DNA of 64,000 nucleotides from contig NZ_AYKS02000049.1 in NCBI RefSeq assembly GCF_000496755.2, forward strand, positions 44,441-108,440, in the 5' to 3' direction. The position numbers were made by a program, and so were the translations under genes. The notes under the pieces were generated by a model. That model searched no databases. It was given only the letters and a program-made list of their open reading frames with translations, and had not been told where the DNA came from. This document shows, piece by piece, positions 54,894-64,000 of the stretch; the stretch's first letter is position 1; the number at the start of each line of letters is the position of its first letter. Source of the stretch: Serratia sp. DD3 (GTDB lineage Bacteria; Pseudomonadota; Gammaproteobacteria; Enterobacterales; Enterobacteriaceae).

Positions 54894-55514
54894 ATGACCT
54901 TAGACTGGTGGTTAACCTATCTGCTAACAACCCTGATCCTGAGCCTTTCCCCCGGTTCAGGTGCCATCAACACCATGAGCACCGGTATCAGCCACGGTTA
55001 TCGTGGGGCGGTAGCCTCCATTGCTGGGTTGCAGGTGGGGTTGTGCATTCATATTGTCTTGGTGGGGATTGGCCTGGGGGCGATAGTTTCCCAATCGCTG
55101 CTGGCATTTGAACTGCTGAAATGGCTGGGGGTGGTCTATCTGATGTGGTTAGGTATTCAGCAGTGGCGATCCGCTGGTGCGCTGGATTTACACACCTTGG
55201 CAGGCACCCTGCCACGCCGCCACCTGTTTCGCCGTGCCGTGCTGGTGAATCTGTCCAACCCTAAAAGTATTGTGTTTCTCGCGGCGCTCTTCCCGCAATT
55301 TATCATCCCTAACCAACCACAATTAGCTCAGTATCTCATACTCGGGATCACCAGTGTGGTGGTGGATATTATCGTCATGACGGGTTATGCCACGCTGGCC
55401 ACCCGGATTGCCCGTTGGCTGAAAACACCGCGACAAATGCAATTACTAAACCGCATTTTCGGTTCACTGTTTATTCTGGTGGCGGGGTTATTAGCCACCG
55501 CCCACAAGGCATAA
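54894..55514 (+). CDS. rhtB: Homoserine/homoserine lactone efflux protein RhtB
   Basis: Inner-membrane LysE-superfamily exporter, 206 residues, six segments. It starts [16 protein letters not shown] after AGGAAGCCTGACA and carries the family signature [20 protein letters not shown]; then [39 protein letters not shown] and [15 protein letters not shown]. It matches E. coli RhtB nearly throughout. Divergent from pldB, convergent with rhtC. Confidence 0.95.
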   Translation: MTLDWWLTYLLTTLILSLSPGSGAINTMSTGISHGYRGAVASIAGLQVGLCIHIVLVGIGLGAIVSQSLLAFELLKWLGVVYLMWLGIQQWRSAGALDLHTLAGTLPRRHLFRRAVLVNLSNPKSIVFLAALFPQFIIPNQPQLAQYLILGITSVVVDIIVMTGYATLATRIARWLKTPRQMQLLNRIFGSLFILVAGLLATAHKA

Positions 55515-55531
55515 GGCATAAGGCATAAGGC
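55511..55531. repeat. Three tandem ATAAGGC heptamers at the rhtB stop
   Basis: Three perfect ATAAGGC copies preceded by a near copy (ACAAGGC, 55504-55510). The first supplies the rhtB stop codon TAA. A copy change only affects the rhtB-rhtC convergent spacer. Confidence 0.8.
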
Positions 55532-55552
55532 GACCAGCAGAACCTAGCCTGG

Positions 55553-56179
55553 TTAACGGGTAAAGATCAGATGCACACCAAAACCGGTGAACAATACCCC
55601 GGCCAGGCCATCAACCCACTTCACCATGCGCTGATAACCTCGGCGCATCTTAGGTAAGGCGAATACCACCGCCACCAAACTAAACCACAGCAAGGTTTCG
55701 CCAGTGATCAAGGCGAATAACCCCCAACGCGCACCGGCACCCACCTCTTCCCCAACAAACAGCGAGAACACGCTACCAAAATAAATTACCGCTTTCGGGT
55801 TGGAAAGGTTAGTCAACAAACCGCGGATAAAACTGCGCCCAGGTTTCGCTAATACCACTTTCCCCTCGGTTGATTCACAGGGGTGCAGATGGTGGCTACG
55901 AGCTGAGCGCAACAGTTGCCACCCCATCCAACACAGATATATCCCCCCCGCCACCATAATAATCTGATGCAACCACGCCATTTTCTGCAGGATCAGGTTC
56001 AAGCCGAGTAATGCCACGCCAGCCCAAACCATAACGCCGAGAGTAATACCCACTACCCCCAGCATCGCCTCACGACGCGAACGACTGACTGCAGTTTGAG
56101 ACACAAAAAAGAAATCCGGCCCTGGACTGATTAACGCCACCAGATGTAGCAGTGCTATCTTCAAAAACAGTATCGACAT
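55553..56179 (-). CDS. rhtC: Threonine efflux protein RhtC
   Basis: LysE-superfamily exporter, 208 residues. Signature LISPGPDFFFVSQTAVSRSR near the N-terminus, then VVGITLGVMVWAGVALLGL, IYLCWMGWQLLRSAR and LLTNLSNPKAVIYFGSVFSL. E. coli RhtC exports threonine and gives resistance to it. It starts 12 bases after the recQ stop, so the two are probably cotranscribed. Confidence 0.95.
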   Translation of the reverse strand: MSILFLKIALLHLVALISPGPDFFFVSQTAVSRSRREAMLGVVGITLGVMVWAGVALLGLNLILQKMAWLHQIIMVAGGIYLCWMGWQLLRSARSHHLHPCESTEGKVVLAKPGRSFIRGLLTNLSNPKAVIYFGSVFSLFVGEEVGAGARWGLFALITGETLLWFSLVAVVFALPKMRRGYQRMVKWVDGLAGVLFTGFGVHLIFTR

Positions 56180-56191
56180 GCTTGTAGGTCC

Positions 56192-58024
56192 TTATCTATC
56201 TTCATCATCGAGATGCTCGCGGATCACCGCCATAAAAGGGGTCCCAAAACGTTCCAGTTTGCGTTGACCAACACCGTTAACACTCAACAGTTCGCTGGCG
56301 TTGATCGGCATCTGCTCCGCCATCTCCAGCAGAGTCGCATCATTGAACACCACATAAGGCGGGATATTCTCTTCATCGGCAATGGATTTACGCAGCTTGC
56401 GCAATTTGGCAAATAGCTTGCGATCATAATTGCCGCCATAGGATTTCTGGTTGGCACTACTACGCAATTTAATACGCTGAATTCTTGGCACCGCCAGTTG
56501 CAAAGGCAGTTCACCACGCAGTATTGGGCGCGCGGCTTCCGTCAGTTGCAGCGCCGAATACATAGCAATATTCTGCGTAATAAAACCCAGATGAATCAGT
56601 TGGCGCAGAACACTGGTCCAGTGCTCAGTAGTTTGATCGCGGCCAATCCCATACACCGGCAGCTTTTCATGGCCAAATTCGCGGATGCGCTGGTTATTGG
56701 CACCGCGCAAGACTTCCACCACATAAGCAATACCAAAGCGTTGCCCAACACGGCCTATCACCGACAAAGCCTTGCGCGCATCCTCAAGGCCATCATAACG
56801 CTTAGGGGGATCAAGGCAGATATCACAGTTGCCACAGGCTTGCTGACGGCCTTCACCAAAGTAATTCAACAGCACCAAACGGCGGCAGGTTTGTGCCTCC
56901 GCAAAGGCCCCCATGGCATTGAGCTTATGGCGTTCGATATCCAACTGCGGACCTGCCGGTTTCTCTTCCAGGCAGCGACGCAGCCAGGCCATATCGGCCG
57001 GGTCATACAACAGCACCGCTTCTGCCGGTAAACCATCACGCCCTGCACGCCCCGTTTCCTGATAATAGGACTCGATGTTGCGCGGTATATCAAAGTGCAC
57101 CACAAAGCGCACATTAGGCTTGTTAATCCCCATGCCAAAAGCTACCGTGGCGACTACCACCTGCAAGTCATCACGTTGAAAGGCTTCCTGCACTTGAGAA
57201 CGACGGGCGTTATCCAAACCGGCATGATAAGCCGCCACACTCAACCCTCGGCTCTGCAAGCGGGCGGCGGTGTCTTCCACCTTAGCGCGGCTATTACAGT
57301 AAATAATGCCACTTTTGCCCCGCTGGTCTTGCACCAGACGCCATAGCTGGTCGAACGGTTTGAACTTCTCCACCAACGTGTAGCGGATATTAGGGCGATC
57401 AAAACTGCTGATCTGGATCAGCGGGTCCTGTAACGACAGTAAACGGACAATATCCCGCCGGGTGGCTTCATCCGCCGTGGCAGTCAACGCCAACACCGGC
57501 ATGGTAGGAAAACGTTGTTTCAACTGGCCTAGCGCCCGATACTCCGGGCGGAAATCATGCCCCCACTGAGAGATGCAGTGTGCTTCATCCACTGCCAGTA
57601 ATGCGGGTGGGCAATGTTCCAGTAACTCAAAGAAACTGTCCATCACCAGCCGTTCAGGGGCAACATAGAGCAATTTGATCTTGCCGCTACGGCAATTTGC
57701 CATCACTTCCCACTGCTGCTCACGGGTTTGTGTCGAATTATAACACGCGGCTGCCACGCCATAGGCGAGCAGTTGATCAACCTGATCTTTCATCAATGAA
57801 ATTAATGGGGAGACCACCAGCGTCAACCCATCCATCACCAGCGCCGGAATTTGATAACACAATGACTTACCCCCGCCAGTGGGCATTACGACCAGGCAAT
57901 CCTGACCCGCAATGGTGGCGTTGATAATCGTTTGTTGACCCGGACGGAACTGCTGATAGCCGAAGGTATTACGCAACACCTGCTCTGCTAGCAACTCTTT
58001 GTTTATCACTGCTGCGGTTGACAC
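56192..58024 (-). CDS. recQ: ATP-dependent DNA helicase RecQ
   Basis: 3'-5' superfamily-2 helicase of the RecF pathway, 610 residues from a GTG at 58024. That start follows GGGGAAGGGT and gives a length equal to the E. coli protein; an ATG four codons upstream (58036) would put this ribosome site inside the gene. Motifs: Walker [22 protein letters not shown] in [35 protein letters not shown] (motif VI), the zinc site [11 protein letters not shown], a winged helix and an HRDC domain ([20 protein letters not shown]). Third in pldA-recQ-rhtC. Confidence 0.97.
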   Translation of the reverse strand: MSTAAVINKELLAEQVLRNTFGYQQFRPGQQTIINATIAGQDCLVVMPTGGGKSLCYQIPALVMDGLTLVVSPLISLMKDQVDQLLAYGVAAACYNSTQTREQQWEVMANCRSGKIKLLYVAPERLVMDSFFELLEHCPPALLAVDEAHCISQWGHDFRPEYRALGQLKQRFPTMPVLALTATADEATRRDIVRLLSLQDPLIQISSFDRPNIRYTLVEKFKPFDQLWRLVQDQRGKSGIIYCNSRAKVEDTAARLQSRGLSVAAYHAGLDNARRSQVQEAFQRDDLQVVVATVAFGMGINKPNVRFVVHFDIPRNIESYYQETGRAGRDGLPAEAVLLYDPADMAWLRRCLEEKPAGPQLDIERHKLNAMGAFAEAQTCRRLVLLNYFGEGRQQACGNCDICLDPPKRYDGLEDARKALSVIGRVGQRFGIAYVVEVLRGANNQRIREFGHEKLPVYGIGRDQTTEHWTSVLRQLIHLGFITQNIAMYSALQLTEAARPILRGELPLQLAVPRIQRIKLRSSANQKSYGGNYDRKLFAKLRKLRKSIADEENIPPYVVFNDATLLEMAEQMPINASELLSVNGVGQRKLERFGTPFMAVIREHLDDEDR

Positions 58025-58086
58025 ACCCTTCCCCATTTAAACACGACAGCAGTACCCAGTTTGGCACTGCCATCCGCACCACAAAA

Positions 58087-58965
58087 TTACATAATATCGT
58101 TAAGCATGACACCAACACCAAACCGTGTCTGTTTGAAGTTGTAATCAATCATCGATTCGCCATAACCACTGAACAGCTGAGTATAGAAACGCACATGAGA
58201 GGTGATAGGGTAACTCCAGCCCAGCTCCGCACCACCAAAACCGGTATTCCAGTTATAGTGGCTATTAACACTGACCACACTTTGCCCCAGGGCATAACCT
58301 ACTTTTAGCCGGTAATACCCCATATACTTGGTGATATCGGGATTATCGTCATTACTATCACTTTCAGAAACACGGAACCAGGGCTTGATATCTACCTGCC
58401 AATTGCCGTTCTGCGCCATCAAACGTGCATAACCGCGGTTCCAACTACGGGACGTGGGATCTTCACGGCCATTGGACTGATGGTTAAAACCCACTTCAAT
58501 ATCGCGCAACGTCCAACCAGCAAACTGGTAATCGGTGGCCCAGCCAAGGAAAATTTGGGGTTCATAGTTAGTTTCACGAAACGGCGCTGACTCCTCACTA
58601 TTAGAAAGTTGCCACCAGGAACGCTGAGTATAGGAAGCCCCCAATAAGGAATTCTCACCGAGAATACCGTTCCAGATGGGAAAGGCCAGGCTAATCTGGA
58701 ATTTAACCTCATCTTTTTTGGCATTTTGCGACCAACTATAGGATTCTATTGCCTCTTTATTGAGGTCACTGGTATCGGTGTAAATGATATAATTGGGTTC
58801 ATAAGAATAAAAAGTGAATGGCCCATCATAATGCTGCAACATATTGCTAATAATGCTGCCACGAACCGCGGATGTATTCAGATTCTTTTGCTCAGAAGCC
58901 TCATTGGCCGATACGGCTAATGGTGCCAACAACAGCGCCATCAACGCAACAGACATAACGCGCAT
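58087..58965 (-). CDS. pldA: Outer-membrane phospholipase A PldA
   Basis: Outer-membrane beta-barrel enzyme, 292 residues with a 20-residue signal peptide (ends LAVSA). It removes acyl chains from phospholipids misplaced in the outer leaflet, working as a Ca2+-dependent dimer. Catalytic H162 and S164 in GFNHQSNGRE equal H142/S144 of the mature E. coli enzyme. Barrel strands end in FGVGVMLNDIM. recQ begins 62 bases downstream. Confidence 0.96.
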   Translation of the reverse strand: MRVMSVALMALLLAPLAVSANEASEQKNLNTSAVRGSIISNMLQHYDGPFTFYSYEPNYIIYTDTSDLNKEAIESYSWSQNAKKDEVKFQISLAFPIWNGILGENSLLGASYTQRSWWQLSNSEESAPFRETNYEPQIFLGWATDYQFAGWTLRDIEVGFNHQSNGREDPTSRSWNRGYARLMAQNGNWQVDIKPWFRVSESDSNDDNPDITKYMGYYRLKVGYALGQSVVSVNSHYNWNTGFGGAELGWSYPITSHVRFYTQLFSGYGESMIDYNFKQTRFGVGVMLNDIM

Positions 58966-59296
58966 GATTTGCTCACTCCAGAAATATTAAGAAAAGTTGT
59001 GATAAAAACGGATTATTTTACACACAAATCATAGGCGCTGTCCCTTGCTTAATTGCTGATGGTGTCAATGGGCATCCGGTTATGAGCCATTAACTCGTTA
59101 TGCCGATCATCATTACTGGGCATGTAGCATAAGAAATGCCGCCTTAACCGGATAATCAGTAAAGATGTTGAACATTTTAGTAGATGATATGTTTAGGTGG
59201 GACTAGAAAGAAACAAAAAAAAGCATAGAATTAACAAGTGAGCAACACGGATTGGCGAATGCGCCCAGCCACCCTATTCCTCTGAAGGTAATAACC
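58966..59296. promoter_or_regulatory. Divergent pldA / yigI promoter spacer
   Basis: 331 bases, AT-rich. Promoters of both genes must lie here, but I cannot single out hexamers with confidence. No repeat of the ERIC type and no coding potential seen. Confidence 0.4.
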
Positions 59297-59767
59297 ATGT
59301 CGCCTACCCCGATGACCGTGGAAGCCGCGCGTCAGAAGATCAGTGAGATTTTTGTCTATCACATGCCATTTAATCGTGAATTGGGGTTGGAATTGCGCCA
59401 CTTTGACGACGACTATGTGGAGTTGACCTTTATCAATCAACACAAGCTGGTGGGTAATGCCGCACAAAATATCCTGCATGGTGGGGTGATCGCCTCAGTG
59501 CTGGATGTTGCCGCCGGATTGGTCTGTGTCGGCAATGTTCTGATACGCCAAGATCCCCTGTTCGAAGAAGAACTGTTGGCCCGCTTGGCACGCATGGGAA
59601 CTATCGATTTGCGCGTTGACTATTTGCGCCCTGGCCGTGGTGAGCACTTTATTGCCGCCGCCAGCGTGCTGCGTAGCGGTAATAAAGTGTCAGTGGCGCG
59701 CGTTGAACTGCATAATCACGACGGCGTGCATATCGCCAGCGCAACGGCTACCTATCTGGTGGGATAA
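59297..59767 (+). CDS. yigI: Hotdog-fold acyl-CoA thioesterase YigI
   Basis: 156 residues from the ATG at 59297, after CTGAAGGTAATAACC; an extension to 59252 is not supported. PaaI/YbgC-like hotdog fold with the active-site segment [20 protein letters not shown], then [19 protein letters not shown] and the strand [21 protein letters not shown]. coli YigI is a medium- to long-chain acyl-CoA thioesterase. Next to pldA, as in E. coli. Confidence 0.93.
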   Translation: MSPTPMTVEAARQKISEIFVYHMPFNRELGLELRHFDDDYVELTFINQHKLVGNAAQNILHGGVIASVLDVAAGLVCVGNVLIRQDPLFEEELLARLARMGTIDLRVDYLRPGRGEHFIAAASVLRSGNKVSVARVELHNHDGVHIASATATYLVG

Positions 59768-59768
59768 C

Positions 59769-59806
59769 AGCGGGGCAATATGCTCTGTGCCAAACATTGC
59801 CCCGCT
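59769..59806 (+). terminator. Terminator of yigI
   Basis: AGCGGGGCAAT (59769-59779) pairs perfectly with ATTGCCCCGCT (59796-59806), 11 bp with a 16-base loop, starting right at the yigI stop. No T-tract. Confidence 0.65.
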
Positions 59807-59950
59807 GCCCTGCTGTTGATCGCTGGCATCAATAGGCCCAACTGGAAACAGACTTTGTAACAACATAACTGTATGTAGATCACAAAATCGGGACACGCTC
59901 GGTTAACTACAGTAAAATCTCTGTATCTCAGTTCCTACCCGGTACTCCTT

Positions 59951-60838
59951 ATGGATGCAAACCAGACGCGGCAGGGCATCTTATTTGCTCTGGCCGCTTA
60001 TTTTATTTGGGGCATTGCCCCGGTCTATTTCAAGTTGATCCAACAAGTACCTGCTGATGAGATCCTGACCCATCGGGTGATTTGGTCATTTTTGTTTATG
60101 TTGGTGCTGATATCGCTGGGCCGTCACTGGCCAAAAGTACGAGCGGCATGTCGTAATCCCAAAAAGCTACTCTTACTGGCCGTGACTGCGGTCTTGGTGG
60201 GGGGCAACTGGCTACTGTTTATTTGGGCGGTGAATAACCACCATATGCTGGAAGCGAGCCTAGGCTATTTTATCAATCCGTTAGTGAATATCCTGCTCGG
60301 GATGCTGTTCTTGGGTGAGCGATTTCGCCGTATGCAATGGTTCGCCGTCGCGTTGGCATTTACCGGGGTGCTGGTGCAATTGTGGCAGTTCGGTTCACTG
60401 CCCATCGTCGCTCTGGGGCTGGCTTTCAGCTTTGCCTTTTATGGGCTGTTACGCAAAAAAATCGCTATTGATGCGCAAACCGGTATGTTGGTTGAAACGT
60501 TGTGGTTACTACCCGTCGCCGCCATCTACCTGTTCCTGATTGCCGACAGCCCCACCAGTCAGCTCAGTAACAACCCTTGGTCACTAAATCTATTACTGGT
60601 GGCTGCCGGAATTATCACCACCGTACCACTGCTGTTCTTTACGGCGGCAGCCACCCGGTTGCGTCTTTCAACCCTTGGGTTCTTTCAATACCTTGGCCCA
60701 ACCATGATGCTCCTATTGGCTACCACCTTCTACGGCGAAACGATCGGCCTGGATAAATTGGTCACCTTCGGCTTTATCTGGGCGGCGTTAGGGCTGTTCA
60801 CCCTTGATGCACTCTATACCCAGCGGATATTACGTTGA
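59951..60838 (+). CDS. rarD: EamA-family permease RarD
   Basis: 295 residues, ten membrane segments (two EamA repeats) of the drug/metabolite transporter superfamily. It starts MDANQTRQGILFALAAYFIW and contains GIAPVYFKLIQQVPADEILT, HRVIWSFLFMLVLI, WAVNNHHMLEASLGYFINPL and LGFFQYLGPTMMLLLA. RarD is a predicted chloramphenicol-sensitive or metabolite exporter; its substrate is not settled. It ends convergently with abrB, overlapping by 9 bases. Confidence 0.95.
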   Translation: MDANQTRQGILFALAAYFIWGIAPVYFKLIQQVPADEILTHRVIWSFLFMLVLISLGRHWPKVRAACRNPKKLLLLAVTAVLVGGNWLLFIWAVNNHHMLEASLGYFINPLVNILLGMLFLGERFRRMQWFAVALAFTGVLVQLWQFGSLPIVALGLAFSFAFYGLLRKKIAIDAQTGMLVETLWLLPVAAIYLFLIADSPTSQLSNNPWSLNLLLVAAGIITTVPLLFFTAAATRLRLSTLGFFQYLGPTMMLLLATTFYGETIGLDKLVTFGFIWAALGLFTLDALYTQRILR

Positions 60839-61891
60839 TTGCTCAGGCAAGGCGCGGTTGGAAATAAACCGCGCCATTGCCGGCCCGGTCAACAAAATAG
60901 TGAACAGACGAAGTGTCTGCATGGCCATCACAAACGTGATATCAACCCGGCTACCTGCGGCAATAATGGCCACCGTATCCAACCCACCCGGGCTGGTTGC
61001 CAGATAAGCAGTTAATAGATCGACAGGCAAAAATAGAGTTAACATCCATGCCAATGCCCCACAAAACAGCATCAAGGCGATAATCGACACCACTATTTGT
61101 GGCAAGGTACGCAATGCCAATAGGAAGATTGGCCGGGTAAAACGCAGCCCCACACTCCAGCCTATGACTGTATAAGCCAACGCCAACAACCATTCCGGCA
61201 GCTGTAGCATCATGGTGCCGCTAGAGTGTAATGCAGCCCCCAGGATCATTGGTAACATCAGTGCACCAGAGGGAATACGCAAACGTGGCCCTAGCCAGAC
61301 ACCCGCCACAGCAATCCCCATCGTGCCCAGAAAATTCCAATGCAATGCCGGGAACCACTCGAGCGCCACACTACCTTGCCCTGCCTCACTCCCCAAGCTA
61401 ATACGCACCACCATTGCCGCAGCCGTCGCCACAAACAGCACGCGCAGATATTGCATAAAGGCAACCAGACGGACATCGGCACCAAAATCCCCGGCCATAG
61501 CCACCATGGCCGAAGCCCCGCCGGGTGAAGTTCCCCAAGCGCCAGTCGGCCCCGGTAACCCGCTAAAGCGCATCAGACACCAGCCGGAAAACCCGCTAGC
61601 CAATAGTGTAGAGAGCAAAACCAGTAACACCAGTGGCCAATCTTGCAGTAACGGCGTCAGAATATCGGGAGATAGGCTTTGAGCAATCATGCAGCCTAAC
61701 ACGGCTTGTGAAACAACAAAGTAATGGGTGGGAACACGGACCGATGCCCCCAGCAGGCCCATCACGACGCCAACAATCATCGGCCCTAACAGCAGAGCAG
61801 CGGGAAAGTGGAAGAATTGCAGTAACCCTCCCAATAACAATGAAACCAGTAGCAAGATAATCCATTGAATAAATTTAGGAAAATTATCCAT
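60830..61891 (-). CDS. abrB: AbrB-family membrane protein
   Basis: 353 residues made of two similar membrane halves (AbrB duplication, PF05145), about ten segments. LPAALLLGPMIVG-like FPAALLLGPMIVGVVMG opens the first half; the duplicated TGAWGTSPGGASAMVAMAGD and TAYLATSPGGLDTVAVIAAG mark the two copies. It matches E. coli AbrB, once linked to aidB expression but really a membrane protein, possibly a transporter. Beyond it, the E. coli-like gene order ends. Confidence 0.9.
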   Translation of the reverse strand: MDNFPKFIQWIILLLVSLLLGGLLQFFHFPAALLLGPMIVGVVMGLLGASVRVPTHYFVVSQAVLGCMIAQSLSPDILTPLLQDWPLVLLVLLSTLLASGFSGWCLMRFSGLPGPTGAWGTSPGGASAMVAMAGDFGADVRLVAFMQYLRVLFVATAAAMVVRISLGSEAGQGSVALEWFPALHWNFLGTMGIAVAGVWLGPRLRIPSGALMLPMILGAALHSSGTMMLQLPEWLLALAYTVIGWSVGLRFTRPIFLLALRTLPQIVVSIIALMLFCGALAWMLTLFLPVDLLTAYLATSPGGLDTVAIIAAGSRVDITFVMAMQTLRLFTILLTGPAMARFISNRALPEQST

Positions 61892-62090
61892 AATGCCCTA
61901 TGTTTTTTTCATTAATCGTATACTCGTCACCAATACTTATGGAAACCCCACCGTGATCACCGCTAGATTGATTCAGTTGGTATAGCCAATCAATCAAATT
62001 TTCTACTTTTTTATTTAAAGACAAACGAGACCAAAACCACGAAAATATCGTATATCCAAGCCCATATTTAAAAGATCGCAGGAAGGCCCA

Positions 62091-63746
62091 GTGCAACGCT
62101 CAGAAATAACCTCATATGCGTTTAAAGATGGACAAATCGATTTCCTTGCCGCCATCATTGTCAGCCCTAGCCGCAAAGCTGAAGACCTTTATTTATCTTA
62201 TCTAAACTATGTGGGTGAACAACGCGCAGGGCGATTCGCTGCGCTGTGTGACCAATGTCTACAAGCTGGCTGGATACGCACCAACACACATCAAGAGAAA
62301 ACGTTTATTCACCTCACCGCGGATGGCTGGTGTTTTGCTCTGCTCGCTGCTCAGAACACCTCACAAATCCGATTAAACCAGGGCTTACGCAACACGGTAC
62401 GCGTACCGGAGGCCCATTACGCTCGCTTGTATGCCGCTTGGTTTGCACCGCACTATCTTTGGTCGGTAGATACGGAGCTACTTGAACAAAGCGTCAATGA
62501 TGGTTTTTACCTGATGTCACAAAGTGATCAACTTTGGTATTTAGCCAACACCGCTGACCTTGTCAAAGGTGCTGGGGATTACTTTCTCGCGACCTACCTG
62601 CGGATGTCACTGGCCGCCACCACACCCGCCACCTATAAAACCCTGCATTCCTTGATATCAAACGTGGCGAAAAGAGCGTTGCCGATTCAACTGAGCCAAG
62701 ATGCGGGCCTTTTTTCGCACAACCCCAGCCAAGCCCAACACTTCCTAGCCCCCCTTGACGAACACTATTTAGCTCGGCGTGAACTGCTGTTCCCGCTCAC
62801 TCCCCGAACTAAACTCAGCCTTTCGTACTTGATCGATCTGTTTATTATCCAATGTCTGCGCCCTGAATTACTCCAAAACAGACTGGAACAGCTTGAACAG
62901 TTGGAGCTGGCAAGTGATTATTCCCTGGGTTTTTTCCATTGGCAAAAGGTCTTCAACTATCTGCAGTTGAGCGAAGATACGCTGGTGTCTCGGTTTTACG
63001 ATGCGCCAATGTGGCTCGAGTCGGTATGTACCCCACAGGGTATCGCTTGGGGACAATTGGTTCTGGATTTGCTGCAAATGTGCCGAGTCAAAACACGCCC
63101 AGAGTTGCGACAATTTTTCAAAGCCTTGGCTCAGCATCCACTAGCGGAGCATCTTGACGCCTCTAGTGCGCCAAACAAATTTAACCTCGCGCATATGGCC
63201 CAACGCCTTTTTGCTTATTTGACCGACCAAGAAACCGGCCAATACCGTTACATTGATAAACCCGATATGTGGCAAATATGGATCACAGAAGTAGCCACTA
63301 CATTGCACAACCCGAAAGAGCAGCAAAATGAACGTTTAGCTTGGATGATTACCGAGCACGAGACCTTGTTGGTGAAGTTGCAAAAACGGGGCAAAAAGGG
63401 CTGGAATCTTGGGCGAAAAGTCTCTCCACACAGCCTTAAATATGAACACAACCTTGCTTTGAGCAGTATTGATCTGGCGATTGCCGAACATTTGCAACGC
63501 GGCCAGGATTACTGGAGCGACGTATTTAAGCTCACCCCCAGCTTGCTCATGTTGTTATCGCAAAGTGAGAACGTGTTTAACGCAACTGGCGAACCGCTGC
63601 GTTTGGTCGCGGAACCGGCCCTGGTGGTGCTTGAAGAACAAAGCGGGCAGCTCGTGCTGCAATGCTATCCAACGGCGACAAAGCAGAACAAAGCCTTGTT
63701 GCAGCTGTTCTTGACCCGCCATCTCCAGACAGCTTTTGTATCTTAA
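62091..63746 (+). CDS. Large protein of unknown function, 3' end cut by an IS element
   Basis: 551 codons from a GTG at 62091 preceded by AGGAAGG. Mostly helical, leucine- and glutamine-rich, no signal or membrane segment. Residues 1-75 look like a winged-helix-sized domain ([17 protein letters not shown]...). A strand-rich stretch near the end ([20 protein letters not shown]) resembles the region just before the helicase core in large bacterial SNF2-type proteins; that is a weak impression. The last ~12 codons coincide with what seems to be the IS2-like end, and the stop TAA interleaves with the transposase stop. So the natural C-terminus is probably lost or lies beyond the IS. Confidence 0.6.
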   Translation: MQRSEITSYAFKDGQIDFLAAIIVSPSRKAEDLYLSYLNYVGEQRAGRFAALCDQCLQAGWIRTNTHQEKTFIHLTADGWCFALLAAQNTSQIRLNQGLRNTVRVPEAHYARLYAAWFAPHYLWSVDTELLEQSVNDGFYLMSQSDQLWYLANTADLVKGAGDYFLATYLRMSLAATTPATYKTLHSLISNVAKRALPIQLSQDAGLFSHNPSQAQHFLAPLDEHYLARRELLFPLTPRTKLSLSYLIDLFIIQCLRPELLQNRLEQLEQLELASDYSLGFFHWQKVFNYLQLSEDTLVSRFYDAPMWLESVCTPQGIAWGQLVLDLLQMCRVKTRPELRQFFKALAQHPLAEHLDASSAPNKFNLAHMAQRLFAYLTDQETGQYRYIDKPDMWQIWITEVATTLHNPKEQQNERLAWMITEHETLLVKLQKRGKKGWNLGRKVSPHSLKYEHNLALSSIDLAIAEHLQRGQDYWSDVFKLTPSLLMLLSQSENVFNATGEPLRLVAEPALVVLEEQSGQLVLQCYPTATKQNKALLQLFLTRHLQTAFVS

Positions 63747-64000
63747 GTTAACGATGCCCGCTGGCGTCGGTATTCTCTCGGGGAGTGATATCCCAACGCA
63801 CTATGCGGATGATTTTCATTGTAATGATTGAACGCCGCCGCAAGATTCTGCAGTGCCGTTCTCACATTCGGTTTTGGCATGAACGCGATGTAGTCTTCCT
63901 TCATCGTTTTCACGAACCGCTCTGCCATTCCGTTACTTTGCGGGCTACTTACTGCTGTTGTACACGGTTCCAGATTCAACTCTCTGGCGAACTTCCTTGT
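63712..64000 (-). mobile_element. IS2-like (IS3 family) insertion sequence, one end only
   Basis: The end near 63712 (TGACCCGCCATCTCCAGACA, then TTTTGTATCTTAAG) resembles the IS2 terminal sequence (...TTTCCAGACA... then CACTTAAC), and the DNA from 63770 on is similar to IS2 (GATATCCCAACGCACTATGC GGATG). The other end is outside the window. The exact boundary and target duplication cannot be set here. Confidence 0.75.
63743..64000 (-). CDS. IS2-type transposase OrfB, C-terminal part (runs off window)
   Basis: 86 residues of the DDE integrase core C-terminus, open to the window edge. [17 protein letters not shown] is followed by [20 protein letters not shown], which carries the catalytic glutamate (AERF), then [20 protein letters not shown]. 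It closely parallels IS2 InsD ([38 protein letters not shown]). The reading frame looks intact in this part. Its stop lies at the junction with the plus-strand ORF. Confidence 0.9.
   Translation of the reverse strand, partial: TRKFARELNLEPCTTAVSSPQSNGMAERFVKTMKEDYIAFMPKPNVRTALQNLAAAFNHYNENHPHSALGYHSPREYRRQRASLT

Noticed and set aside
61884..62096. 70-residue minus-strand frame just upstream of abrB (contains FSWFWSRLSLNKKVENLIDW)
   Set aside because: The composition looks protein-like and it overlaps the abrB start, but the only start is a TTG right after a stop and there is no ribosome site. It may be a gene remnant; not supported as a gene.

Overview
The window is chromosomal DNA of an enterobacterium, most likely a member of the Yersiniaceae (Serratia, Yersinia or Chania type). 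Nearly every core protein resembles its E. coli homologue closely. Base composition looks intermediate, and several complete 127-bp ERIC elements (core CACCCCAGTCAC ... CTCCTGGGGATTC) lie between genes. The genus is an inference from gene order and general similarity and was not tested.

Layout: (1) 1-10.6 kb, minus strand: a branched-chain amino acid ABC transporter (livKHMGF), a PLP aminotransferase, and the glycerol-3-phosphate ABC transporter (ugpBAEC; ugpC leaves the window). (2) 11.1-14.8 kb, plus strand: panM, then two overlapping genes for exported proteins of unknown role (a DUF3142 protein and a 703-residue helical-repeat protein). (3) 14.9-21.6 kb: rpoH with a sigma-E type promoter, ftsYEX, and rsmD-yhhL. 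A two-gene HTH/PIN toxin-antitoxin cassette lies between ftsY and rsmD. (4) 21.8-27.6 kb: yhhN, then a patA-patB-ape1 type peptidoglycan O-acetylation cluster next to a Bax-like glucosaminidase gene; PatB carries a 16-copy 9-bp tandem repeat. (5) 27.8-32.1 kb: zntA with a ZntR-type promoter, tusA, yhhQ behind a probable preQ1-I riboswitch, and dcrB. (6) 32.2-39.1 kb: the anaerobic glycerol-3-phosphate genes glpABC, divergent from glpTQ.

(7) 39.2-42.3 kb: small accessory genes (luciferase-like monooxygenase, SnoaL-like protein, DUF1471 peptide, orphan membrane protein). (8) 42.3-52.3 kb, all minus strand: a nitrogen-catabolic cluster with a biuret-hydrolase-like cysteine hydrolase, FdrA, YlbE (DUF1116), carbamate kinase, a stand-alone allophanate-hydrolase C-terminal domain, an NCS1 and an NCS2 permease and an AllS-like LysR regulator. 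It probably imports an N-carbamoyl compound, splits it, transfers the carbamoyl group to phosphate and makes ATP. (9) 52.7-61.9 kb: the conserved block yigL, pldB, rhtB, rhtC, recQ, pldA, yigI, rarD, then abrB. (10) 62.1-64 kb: a large unknown ORF whose 3' end is cut by an IS2-like element running off the window.

The least explained parts are the FdrA/YlbE/AtzF-C cluster (8), the DUF3142 pair (2), the O-acetylation cluster with its minisatellite (4), and the interrupted ORF at the right edge (10).
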